In this document: one piece after another, positions 1 to 7,985 of the stretch
How positions within the stretch are numbered: position 1 is the stretch's first letter
How the letters are laid out: the number at the start of each line of letters is the position of its first letter
Source of the DNA: Bacteroidales bacterium
Lineage (GTDB): Bacteria > Bacteroidota > Bacteroidia > Bacteroidales > Muribaculaceae
Direction: 5' to 3'
NCBI GenBank assembly: GCA_022009815.1
Contig: CP091725.1
Coordinates: 1,798,001 to 1,862,000 of the forward strand
DNA length: 64,000 nucleotides
The notes under the pieces: model-generated
Told to the model about the DNA's origin: nothing
Databases searched by the model: none
What the model saw: the letters and a program-made list of their open reading frames with translations, nothing else
Made by a program: the position numbers and the translations under genes

Positions 1-1677
1 AGTGTGCTCCTTTGTGTAGGCATCGTCGTGAACACCCGCCACGGCACGGCCGCTGGGGTCGTTGACACCGCGGAACGAGGCGTCCCAGGCGAGGGCTTCG
101 GCGGTGGAGCATGCCACGCTCGGCACGCTCGGCACGCTGCGAGCCGCACTGTCGGACGGGAAATATCCTTCAAAGATGGTGCGGTAGTAATATTCTTCCT
201 TGTTCTGCGGTGGGTTGATGGGGAATCGTTCTGCCGCATGCGCCATCTGTTCGTCGGAGACGGCTGCTGCAGTCACTTCTTTGAGGGTGTCGATCCAGCT
301 GTAGCCCACTCCGTCGGAAAATTGCTCTTTCTGTCGCCAAGCGACGCTCTCTGGGAGCATGTCGGCAAAGGCTTCGCGGACTATGCGTTTCTCGATGGTT
401 TTGCCGGGACACATCTTGGATTCCGGATTGAGCCGCATCGCAACGTCAAGAAATTCTTTGTCGAGAAACGGCACGCGTCCTTCAACGCCCCATGCCGACA
501 GCGACTTGTTGGCACGCAGACAGTCGTAGAGGTGCAACTTCGACAGCTTGCGCACGGTCTCTTCATGAAATGCGCGTGCGTCGGGTGCTTTGTGGAAGTA
601 AAGGTAGCCTCCAAACACTTCGTCGGCGCCTTCGCCGCTGAGCACCATCTTTATGCCCATGCTCTTGATTACGCGGGCGAGCAGATACATCGGCGTGGAG
701 GCGCGAACGGTGGTGACATCGTAGGTCTCGATGAAATATATCGCATCGCGCACGGCGTCGAGACCCTCCTGGATAGTGTAGTTGATTTCGTGGTGCACGG
801 TGCCTATATAGTCTGCCACTTCACGGGCCTTTGCCAAATCGGGCGCGCCTTTCAATCCTACGGCAAAAGAGTGGAGTTGAGGCCACCATGCCTCTTTCTT
901 GTCGTCGGTCTCGATGCGGCGTGCGGCAAATTTTTTGGCAATGGCGGAAATTACCGAACTGTCGAGTCCTCCGGAAAGCAGCACACCGTAGGGCACGTCG
1001 CTCATCAGCTGCCGTCTGACGGCGTCTTCAAGGGCGTCGTGCAGGGCTTTTACATCGGCGGTGTTGTCTTTGACGGCGTCGTAGCTCATCCAGTCGCGTT
1101 TATACCAGCGGACCATCTTGCCTTCGCTGCCGCTGTAGTAATGTCCTGGCAAAAATGGCTCATACTCGTCGCAGAAGCCTTCAAGGGCTTTGAGCTCGCT
1201 GGCGCAGTACACGCGCCCTTCGTTGTCATGGCCTATGTAGAGCGGAATCACGCCTATGGGGTCGCGGGCAATGAGGAAATCATCGGTTTCCTCATCATAC
1301 AGTGCGAAGGCGAAGATGCCGTTGAGGTCTTCGAGAAAGTCGATGCCTTTGTCGCGGTAGAGCGCAAGGATCACCTCGCAGTCAGACCCTGTGGCAAAGT
1401 CGTATTTGCCTTCGTAGCGCTGGCGGATGTCGCGGTGGTTGTAAATCTCGCCGTTGACTGCAAGAATCTGCTTGCGGTCGGGGGAGAACAATGGTTGGCC
1501 GCCGCTTTCGGGGTCGACGATTGAAAGACGTTCGTGGGCGAGAATGGCCGACTTGCCGCAATAGATGCCGCTCCAGTCAGGACCGCGGTGGCGTATTTTT
1601 TTTGACATTGCCAATGCCTTGGGACGCAATGCTGAAACGTCGCTCTTGATGTTGAAGATTGCTGCTATACCACACAT
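1..1677 (-). CDS. asnB: asparagine synthetase B, glutamine-hydrolysing (3' end outside window)
   Basis: Makes asparagine from aspartate, glutamine and ATP in the cytoplasm. The ATG at 1677 opens with MCGIAAIF, so the class-II amidotransferase nucleophile Cys2 is present, and RHRGPDWSG follows as in AsnB. The second half carries the ATP-pyrophosphatase loop LSGGLDSSV and later SGEGADEVFGGY, both diagnostic of AsnB. The frame is open for 559 codons to base 1 with no stop; family members are usually about 555 residues, so only a few residues should be missing. The end reads GVHDDAYTKEHT. The gene starts 16 bp after the gltD stop on the same strand, so it is the third gene of a gltB-gltD-asnB operon, all glutamine-consuming nitrogen enzymes. 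Confidence 0.95.
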   Translation of the reverse strand, partial: MCGIAAIFNIKSDVSALRPKALAMSKKIRHRGPDWSGIYCGKSAILAHERLSIVDPESGGQPLFSPDRKQILAVNGEIYNHRDIRQRYEGKYDFATGSDCEVILALYRDKGIDFLEDLNGIFAFALYDEETDDFLIARDPIGVIPLYIGHDNEGRVYCASELKALEGFCDEYEPFLPGHYYSGSEGKMVRWYKRDWMSYDAVKDNTADVKALHDALEDAVRRQLMSDVPYGVLLSGGLDSSVISAIAKKFAARRIETDDKKEAWWPQLHSFAVGLKGAPDLAKAREVADYIGTVHHEINYTIQEGLDAVRDAIYFIETYDVTTVRASTPMYLLARVIKSMGIKMVLSGEGADEVFGGYLYFHKAPDARAFHEETVRKLSKLHLYDCLRANKSLSAWGVEGRVPFLDKEFLDVAMRLNPESKMCPGKTIEKRIVREAFADMLPESVAWRQKEQFSDGVGYSWIDTLKEVTAAAVSDEQMAHAAERFPINPPQNKEEYYYRTIFEGYFPSDSAARSVPSVPSVACSTAEALAWDASFRGVNDPSGRAVAGVHDDAYTKEHT

Positions 1678-1693
1678 GATAGTATCGTTTTTT

Positions 1694-3043
1694 TTAGACT
1701 TGTTTGGTTTTAAGATATTTGTCGATGTCGGCTGCCGCTTGGCGTCCGGCGGCAATGCACCGCACCACAAGACTTGCCCCTGTGGCTGCGTCGCCTGCCA
1801 CAAACACGTTGTCGGGCAATTCGGGTTGCTGGGGCTTAAGAAATCCCATGGCGAGCAACACAAGGTCAGCGTCGATGACTTCCTTTTTGCTGGTGGGTTT
1901 CATCAGCGGGCGTCCGCCTTCGGGGTTTGGCGTCCATTCCACTTCCTCCACCTCCACTCCGATGACATTGTTGTCCTTGCCGATGAATCTGGTCGACGAC
2001 AGACACCACCTTCGCTCGCAGCCTTCCTCATGGCTCGAACTTGTGCGCAGCACTTGCGGCCACTGTGGCCATGGGGTAGCTGGGTTGTTGCCTACCGGAG
2101 GCTTCGGCATGATTTCAATCTGCGTCACAGCCACGGCGCCTTGACGGATGCTCGTGCCTATGCAGTCGCTGCCGGTGTCGCCTCCGCCGATTACCAGCAC
2201 TCGCTTGCCTTTTGCCGTCACCCGCTCGTCGGCTGAGAATGTCTGTCCGGCAAGCACCCGGTTTTGTTGGCTCAGCAGGTCGAGCGCGAAATGCACACCG
2301 TTGAGGTCGCGTCCGGGAATGTTGAGGTCGCGCGCCTGGGGGGTGCCTGTGCAGACGGCATAGGAATCGAATCCCTTGGGAAGATTGAGGATGTCGATGT
2401 CGGCATTCACCTCAAAAGTTATGCCTTCTGCCTTCATCACATCGACGCGGCGGTCTATGATGGCTTTGTTGAGCTTGAAATTGGGAATGCCGAAGCGGAG
2501 CAGCCCTCCAACAGCCTCGCGGCGTTCGAACACGGTGACGTCGTAGCCGCGGCGGTTCAATTGGTTGGCTGTTGCCAGTCCGGCGGGACCGCTGCCCACT
2601 ACCGCCACTTTTTTGCCGTTGCGTTGATACTGCCGCGGCACCACATATCCTTCGCGGAATGCTGTCTCGGCAATTGCGCCCTCGTCTTCGCGGATGGTGA
2701 CAGGAGCGTCGACGGCAAGTTTAAGTACACAGCTCTTCTCGCACAGGGCAGGGCATATGCGTCCGGTGAATTCCGGAAAATCGTTGGTCAGCGACAGTAT
2801 TTCATAAGCCTCGTGCCAGTTGCCTCTGTAGATGGCGGCTTGAAATTCCGGAGGGCGGTTGCCAAGCGGACATGCCCAGTGGCAGAACGGCACGCCGCAG
2901 TCCATGCAGCGGGATGCCTGCAGGCGGCGTTCGGATGTGTTGAGGGTTTGTTCCACTTCTCCGAAGTCACGGATACGGTCGTGGATGGGGCGATAGCCCG
3001 CCTCCTGGCGTGGTACGGTGAGAAAAGCCTTAGGATTACCCAT
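1694..3043 (-). CDS. gltD: glutamate synthase (NADPH) small subunit
   Basis: Beta subunit of glutamate synthase, which passes electrons from NADPH through FAD and iron-sulfur centres to the GltB subunit. The 449-residue product has the N-terminal cysteine cluster CMDCGVPFCHWACPLGN (about residues 46-62), the FAD-binding stretch VVGSGPAGLATANQL, and the NADPH-binding stretch VIGGGDTGSDCIG. Length is close to the usual 450-490. It lies 35 bp downstream of gltB and just upstream of asnB on the minus strand. No frame problem is visible. The related NADH-type oxidoreductases share the fold, but adjacency to gltB settles the assignment. Confidence 0.96.
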   Translation of the reverse strand: MGNPKAFLTVPRQEAGYRPIHDRIRDFGEVEQTLNTSERRLQASRCMDCGVPFCHWACPLGNRPPEFQAAIYRGNWHEAYEILSLTNDFPEFTGRICPALCEKSCVLKLAVDAPVTIREDEGAIAETAFREGYVVPRQYQRNGKKVAVVGSGPAGLATANQLNRRGYDVTVFERREAVGGLLRFGIPNFKLNKAIIDRRVDVMKAEGITFEVNADIDILNLPKGFDSYAVCTGTPQARDLNIPGRDLNGVHFALDLLSQQNRVLAGQTFSADERVTAKGKRVLVIGGGDTGSDCIGTSIRQGAVAVTQIEIMPKPPVGNNPATPWPQWPQVLRTSSSHEEGCERRWCLSSTRFIGKDNNVIGVEVEEVEWTPNPEGGRPLMKPTSKKEVIDADLVLLAMGFLKPQQPELPDNVFVAGDAATGASLVVRCIAAGRQAAADIDKYLKTKQV

Positions 3044-3078
3044 ATATGTTGTTTCGTTTTATCGGTTGGGAAAATAAG

Positions 3079-6000
3079 TTAATAGTCACGCTGCACCTCG
3101 GCGATTTTCTGTTGTAGTTTGAGCATCTGTTCCTCGGCAAGCACCCGCTTGTATTCGATAGGTGTCACCTGTATGAAGTCGTCGACATACCGGTTCCATT
3201 CATCAAGCATCTGGCGTGCCAGCGCCGAGCCGGTGTAGCGGTAGTGTTGGCGTATGAGCTCGTGCAGCTCCTTGCGTGCCGTGGAGTCTTCGATGAGCGA
3301 GAGTTCAACCATCTCCATGTTGCAGAAGTAGTCAAACTTGCGGTCGGGATCCCAAACGTATGCCACGCCGCCGCTCATGCCGGCTGCGAAATTGCGTCCG
3401 GTTGCTCCGAGCACCACAACGCGTCCGCCGGTCATATATTCGCAACAGTGGTCGCCGACACCTTCAACAACGGCAATGGCACCTGAATTGCGCACGGCAA
3501 AACGTTCGCCGACACGGCCGTTGATATAAACCTCGCCGCTTGTGGCTCCATAAAGGAGCGTGTTGCCGGCAATGGCGTTTTTCTCTGCCGCGAAATGGCT
3601 TCTGACTGGGGGTGCCACGGCGATGCGTCCGCCGCTGAGTCCTTTGCCGAGATAGTCGTTGGCCTCGCCCTCAAGCTTGAAGCTTATGCCATGGGCGAGA
3701 AACGCTCCGAAGCTTTGTCCGGCAGAGCCTTTGAATCTGACGGAAATGCTCTCGTCGGGCAGACCCTCGTTGCCGAATTTGTCGGCAATCAATCCCGACA
3801 GCATCGCGCCTACAGCGCGGTCGGTGTTGGCGATTGCATATTCGAGCGACACTTCTTTGCCGTTGCTAATAGCCGGATCGGAGGCTGTTATGATTGTGCG
3901 GTCGAGCACGCTGTCGATGTCGTGCATCTGCGCTTCTGTGTGGCGTATGCTTGCGTCGCCGCTTTCTTTATGCAGCAGGCGGGAGAAGTCGAGCAGCTCT
4001 GACTTCTGGCTGACTGCTTTGTCTATCTCAATCAAATCGGTGCGGCCTATGATGTCGTTGAATTTCCGGAATCCCATCTCTGCAAGATATTCACGCACCT
4101 CTTCGGCGAGAAAACGGAAATAGTTGACCACGTGGTCGGCATGTCCGCGGAAGTGTGCCCTCAGTTCAGGATTCTGTGTGGCAACGCCCATAGGACAGGT
4201 GTTTGAGTGGCATTTGCGCATCATCACGCATCCCAATACGATAAGCACTGTCGTGCCGAATCCAAATTCCTCGGCGCCGAGCAACGCCATGCTTACGATG
4301 TCGTGTCCGGTTTTCATTTGACCGTCGGTCTGAAGGCGCACTTTGCCGCGCAGCCCGTTGCGCACGAGCGTCTGCTGCGTCTCGCTCAGACCAATCTCAG
4401 GCGAGATTCCGGCATACCGCATCGATGAAGCCGGCGACGCTCCTGTGCCTCCCTCGGCTCCTGAGATTACAATCAGGTCGGCCTTTGCCTTTGCCACACC
4501 CGCCGCGATGGTGCCGACACCGCTTTCCGCCACGAGTTTCACGCTGATGGCTGCGCGCGGATTGACATTCTTAAGGTCGAAAATCAGTTGCGCGAGGTCT
4601 TCGATTGAGTAAATGTCGTGGTGCGGTGGCGGAGAGATGAGTGAGATGCCTGGAATGGAGTGGCGTGTGCGGGCAATCACCTCATTGACTTTGAATCCGG
4701 GCAATTGTCCTCCCTCGCCGGGTTTCGCTCCCTGTGCCACCTTTATTTGAATCTCCTCGGCGTTGACCAGATATTCCGTTGTGACGCCGAAGCGGCCGGA
4801 GGCAATCTGCTTTGTCTTGCTCGACAGCGACACTCCGTCGACCGCCTCGTGGAAGCGGCTGCTGTCCTCGCCGCCTTCGCCCGTATTGCTGCGTGCGCCG
4901 AGTCGGTTCATTGCCAGGGCAAGCGCCTCGTGGGCTTCCTTGCTGATGGCTCCAAACGACATTGCTCCAGTTACGAAATGCTTTACAATTTCTTCTACCG
5001 GCTCCACTTCGTCAATCGGAATCGGATTTTTCTTGAACGTGAAGAAGTCGCGCAGAAATATCGGTTCTGCTTTGTGGTCGGCGGCGGCTGTGAATTCTTT
5101 GAATTTATTGTAGTTGCCTTGACGGGTGGCAAGCTGCAGCAGTGCAATCGTTTCAGGATTCCAGGCGTGGCGCTCGCCGTCTTTGCGATATGAGAACTGC
5201 CCGATGTTTGGCAGAATCTCGTCTTCGTCTTTAATGGAGAAGCCATCATCGTGGAAATGCGTGTAGCTGTCGGCGATTTCCTTCAGGCGGATACCTCCGA
5301 TGGACGATGTCTGTGTCCCGAAATAGTTGCGCAGCAGCTCCTCGCTGACTCCTACAGCCTCGAAAATCTTTGCTCCGCGGTAGGAACGGATGGTGCTGAT
5401 GCCCATCTTGCTCATTATTTTGTAGAGACCCTTGCAAAGAGCCTTGATGTAGTTGCTTTCAGCCGTTTCGTAGATCATCTGCACATCGCCGCGCTTCACC
5501 AGGTCGTCGAGCACGGCGAATGCCATATAAGGGTTGATGGCGCTTGCTCCATAGCCAAGCAGCAGTGCGGCATGCATCACCTCCCTGATCTCTCCGCTCT
5601 TGACGATAAGAGCGGTCTGCACACGTTTCTGCACCGAAATCAGATGATGGTGCACAGCACTCACCGCCAGCAACGACGGAATTGCCACATGGTCGCGGTC
5701 GACGCCCTCGTCGGTCAGTATTATGTAGTTCACACCGTCGTCGACCGATGCCTCGGCGCGGCGGCACAGCTCATAGATGGCTTCCTGCAGCCCGGCGGTG
5801 CCTTTTGCCGCATCAAACAGCATTGGCAGCTTCACGGTGTTGAATCCCTTGTATCGGATATTGCAGAGAATGTCGAGCTGGGTGTTGGTCAGCACGGGGT
5901 GGGGCAGACGCACCATCTTGCAGTGCGACTCGCTTGGCAAAAGGATGTTCATGCCCACAGCGCCGATATATTCTGTCAGCGACATCACCAGCTGTTCGCG

Positions 6001-7611
6001 GATTGGGTCTATGGCGGGGTTGGTCACCTGTGCAAACTGCTGACGGAAGTAGTTGAACAGCAGTTGCGGACGGCTGCTCAACACGGCAAGCGGCGTGTCG
6101 TTGCCCATAGAGGCAGTAGGCTCCGACCCGTTCACGCACATAGGCTTTATGGTGCGTTCCACGTCTTCGCGCGTGAATCCGAAAGCACGCAGTTTTCTGC
6201 CGAAGAGACTGACGGCATTGTCCACTTTGCGTCCGCTGCGTAGCGTGTGCAGCTCGATGCGGTTTGTCGACAGCCATTGTCGGTATGGGCGTGCGGCGGC
6301 AAGCTGCGCTTTCAGCTCGCCGTCATAGTATATCTTGCCTTCCTGTGTGTCGACAAGTAGAATCTTGCCAGGTTGCAGACGTCCTTTTTCTTCGATGTCG
6401 GCAGGTTCGATGTTGATTACTCCAGCCTCGCTCGCAACCACCATCATACCGCCTTTCGTAATCAGATAGCGCGCCGGACGCAGACCGTTGCGGTCGAGCA
6501 TTCCGCCGGCATAACGCCCATCGCTGAAAAGAAGTGCCGCCGGTCCGTCCCACGGTTCCATAAGGATGGAGTGGTATTCATAAAACGCTTTCAAATCCTC
6601 GCTGATAGGATTCTTGTCGTTGAACGACTCCGGCACGAGCATTGCCATTGCGTGCGGCAGACTTAGTCCCGACATTACGAAGAATTCCAGCACATTGTCG
6701 AGCGAGGCGGAGTCGCTCATGCCCGGTTGGATGATTGGACGTATGTCCTTGACGTTGCCCAACGCCGGCGTCGACAGCACGCTTTCTCTTGCCTCCATCC
6801 AGGCGCGGTTGCCGCGGATGGTGTTGATCTCGCCGTTATGCGCCAGCAGACGGAACGGCTGTGCCAAACTCCAGGTTGGAAACGTGTTGGTGCTGAAGCG
6901 GGAGTGCACCAACGCCAGCCCGCTTGTGAAATATGGTTGTGTGAGGTCTTTGAAATACTCGCGCACTTGGGTTGACGAGAGCATACCCTTATAAATGATG
7001 TTCTTGCTTGACAGCGACACTATATAGAAGTCCTTGTCGTCAATGCGGCGCTCGATGCGTTTGCGCACAAGATATAACGTGCGCTCAAAAGTGTCGGTGT
7101 CGGTAACTCCGGTAATGAAAATCTGCTTTATGTCGGGTTCTGTGTCGCGGGCGTCTTTGCCGAGAATCTCTGAGCGTACGGGCACATTGCGCATGTGCAT
7201 CAGCTGCAGCCCCTCGCGCTCCACTTCTTCAATCACGATGCCCATAATGGCGGCTTGGCGTTTCTCGTCTTTTGGCAGAAACACCAGTCCGGTGCCGTAT
7301 TTGCCTTTCTCCGGCACTGGAATGCCTTGAAGAAGAATGAATTCGTGTGGAATCTGAATCATAATCCCGGCGCCGTCGCCTGTCTTGTTGTCGGCACCCT
7401 CTGCGCCGCGGTGCTTCATGTTTTCAAGCACTGTCAGGGCCGCATCGACCAGTTCGTGGGATTTGTCACCATTGATGTTGACGAGCATGCCCACACCGCA
7501 TGCATCGTGTTCGTAGGAAGAGTCATACAGCCCCAAGGGCTGGTGACTTGGATAGTCTTTTTGGTCTATCTTCTTGGAAAAAAGATTGTTTTTGTTCAAA
7601 TTTTCTTTCAT
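3079..7611 (-). CDS. gltB: glutamate synthase large subunit
   Basis: Converts glutamine and 2-oxoglutarate to two glutamates together with GltD. An upstream TTG at 7653 would lengthen the frame by 14 codons, but it lies inside the -7 promoter box, so I choose ATG 7611 (1510 residues). The catalytic N-terminal cysteine of the class-II amidotransferase domain is Cys38 in HDACGVGM, implying a 37-residue propeptide that is cleaved off. Further along are the central domain, the FMN-binding synthase domain (GAEGGTGASPASS), the 3Fe-4S cysteines in CVMMRKCHSNTCPMG, and the GXGXG beta-helix (SGGRIAV, GATSGEVYINGRVGERFAVRNSG). This is the largest gene here and it has no frame break. First gene of the operon. 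Confidence 0.97.
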   Translation of the reverse strand: MKENLNKNNLFSKKIDQKDYPSHQPLGLYDSSYEHDACGVGMLVNINGDKSHELVDAALTVLENMKHRGAEGADNKTGDGAGIMIQIPHEFILLQGIPVPEKGKYGTGLVFLPKDEKRQAAIMGIVIEEVEREGLQLMHMRNVPVRSEILGKDARDTEPDIKQIFITGVTDTDTFERTLYLVRKRIERRIDDKDFYIVSLSSKNIIYKGMLSSTQVREYFKDLTQPYFTSGLALVHSRFSTNTFPTWSLAQPFRLLAHNGEINTIRGNRAWMEARESVLSTPALGNVKDIRPIIQPGMSDSASLDNVLEFFVMSGLSLPHAMAMLVPESFNDKNPISEDLKAFYEYHSILMEPWDGPAALLFSDGRYAGGMLDRNGLRPARYLITKGGMMVVASEAGVINIEPADIEEKGRLQPGKILLVDTQEGKIYYDGELKAQLAAARPYRQWLSTNRIELHTLRSGRKVDNAVSLFGRKLRAFGFTREDVERTIKPMCVNGSEPTASMGNDTPLAVLSSRPQLLFNYFRQQFAQVTNPAIDPIREQLVMSLTEYIGAVGMNILLPSESHCKMVRLPHPVLTNTQLDILCNIRYKGFNTVKLPMLFDAAKGTAGLQEAIYELCRRAEASVDDGVNYIILTDEGVDRDHVAIPSLLAVSAVHHHLISVQKRVQTALIVKSGEIREVMHAALLLGYGASAINPYMAFAVLDDLVKRGDVQMIYETAESNYIKALCKGLYKIMSKMGISTIRSYRGAKIFEAVGVSEELLRNYFGTQTSSIGGIRLKEIADSYTHFHDDGFSIKDEDEILPNIGQFSYRKDGERHAWNPETIALLQLATRQGNYNKFKEFTAAADHKAEPIFLRDFFTFKKNPIPIDEVEPVEEIVKHFVTGAMSFGAISKEAHEALALAMNRLGARSNTGEGGEDSSRFHEAVDGVSLSSKTKQIASGRFGVTTEYLVNAEEIQIKVAQGAKPGEGGQLPGFKVNEVIARTRHSIPGISLISPPPHHDIYSIEDLAQLIFDLKNVNPRAAISVKLVAESGVGTIAAGVAKAKADLIVISGAEGGTGASPASSMRYAGISPEIGLSETQQTLVRNGLRGKVRLQTDGQMKTGHDIVSMALLGAEEFGFGTTVLIVLGCVMMRKCHSNTCPMGVATQNPELRAHFRGHADHVVNYFRFLAEEVREYLAEMGFRKFNDIIGRTDLIEIDKAVSQKSELLDFSRLLHKESGDASIRHTEAQMHDIDSVLDRTIITASDPAISNGKEVSLEYAIANTDRAVGAMLSGLIADKFGNEGLPDESISVRFKGSAGQSFGAFLAHGISFKLEGEANDYLGKGLSGGRIAVAPPVRSHFAAEKNAIAGNTLLYGATSGEVYINGRVGERFAVRNSGAIAVVEGVGDHCCEYMTGGRVVVLGATGRNFAAGMSGGVAYVWDPDRKFDYFCNMEMVELSLIEDSTARKELHELIRQHYRYTGSALARQMLDEWNRYVDDFIQVTPIEYKRVLAEEQMLKLQQKIAEVQRDY

Positions 7612-7650
7612 AATCCCGCTTTTTTCTCTTCTTTGCTTACATTTTGACTG

Positions 7651-7681
7651 CAAAGATATGGAAAATCACCAAGCTTGCAAA
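7651..7681 (-). promoter_or_regulatory. gltBD-asnB promoter
   Basis: On the minus strand TATCTTTG (7651-7658) matches the Bacteroidota -7 consensus TAnnTTTG, with TTTG (7678-7681) exactly 19 bp upstream. Transcription should start near 7645, about 35 bp before the gltB ATG. This placement excludes the upstream TTG as a start. Confidence 0.75.
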
Positions 7682-7815
7682 CTAAATGCGATAAAAATAG
7701 TCGTTATTATGGAAAAAAGTTTTGCAAACACGTTTAAAGTGGCAAAAAGAAAGTGAATACAACAAAAGTGTGACACAATAATTAAAATGGGTGCGCGGGT
7801 GATTGTTTTTATTGG

Positions 7816-7957
7816 AAAATAGGCTGCGGTTTGGCAAAACATTTTCAAACAAGTTTGAATGTTTTTCACTCACCTTGCACTACTTTCAATAAAATAGGCT
7901 GCGGTTTGGCAAAACATTTTCAAACAAGTTTGAATGTTTTTCACTCACCTTGCACTA
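7816..7957. repeat. 67-bp perfect direct repeat, two copies, upstream of PBP1A
   Basis: Bases 7816-7882 and 7891-7957 are identical over 67 bp, with a period of 75 bp. Each copy holds the dyad TTCAAAC-AA-GTTTGAA. The right copy runs straight into TATCTTTG, a consensus -7 box; the left copy runs into TACTTTCA, which has lost the match. The rest of the 7682-7985 gap is AT-rich and holds no gene that I can support. Confidence 0.9.
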
Positions 7958-7963
7958 TCTTTG
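7929..7963 (+). promoter_or_regulatory. PBP1A promoter
   Basis: TATCTTTG at 7956-7963 is a full -7 match. The best upstream TTTG (7929-7932) is 23 bp away, a little longer than the usual 19-21, and is part of the right arm of the repeated dyad. The ATG follows at 7986. Confidence 0.6.
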
Positions 7964-7985
7964 CAGTTGATAAAACAACAACCGG

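Noticed and set aside
4..1524. Long plus-strand open frame opposite asnB
   Set aside because: It is the complement of codons of the well-conserved asnB gene; its own product has no family features.
7612..7653. TTG start for gltB 14 codons upstream
   Set aside because: The codon lies within the -7 box of the promoter, so it would not be in the mRNA.
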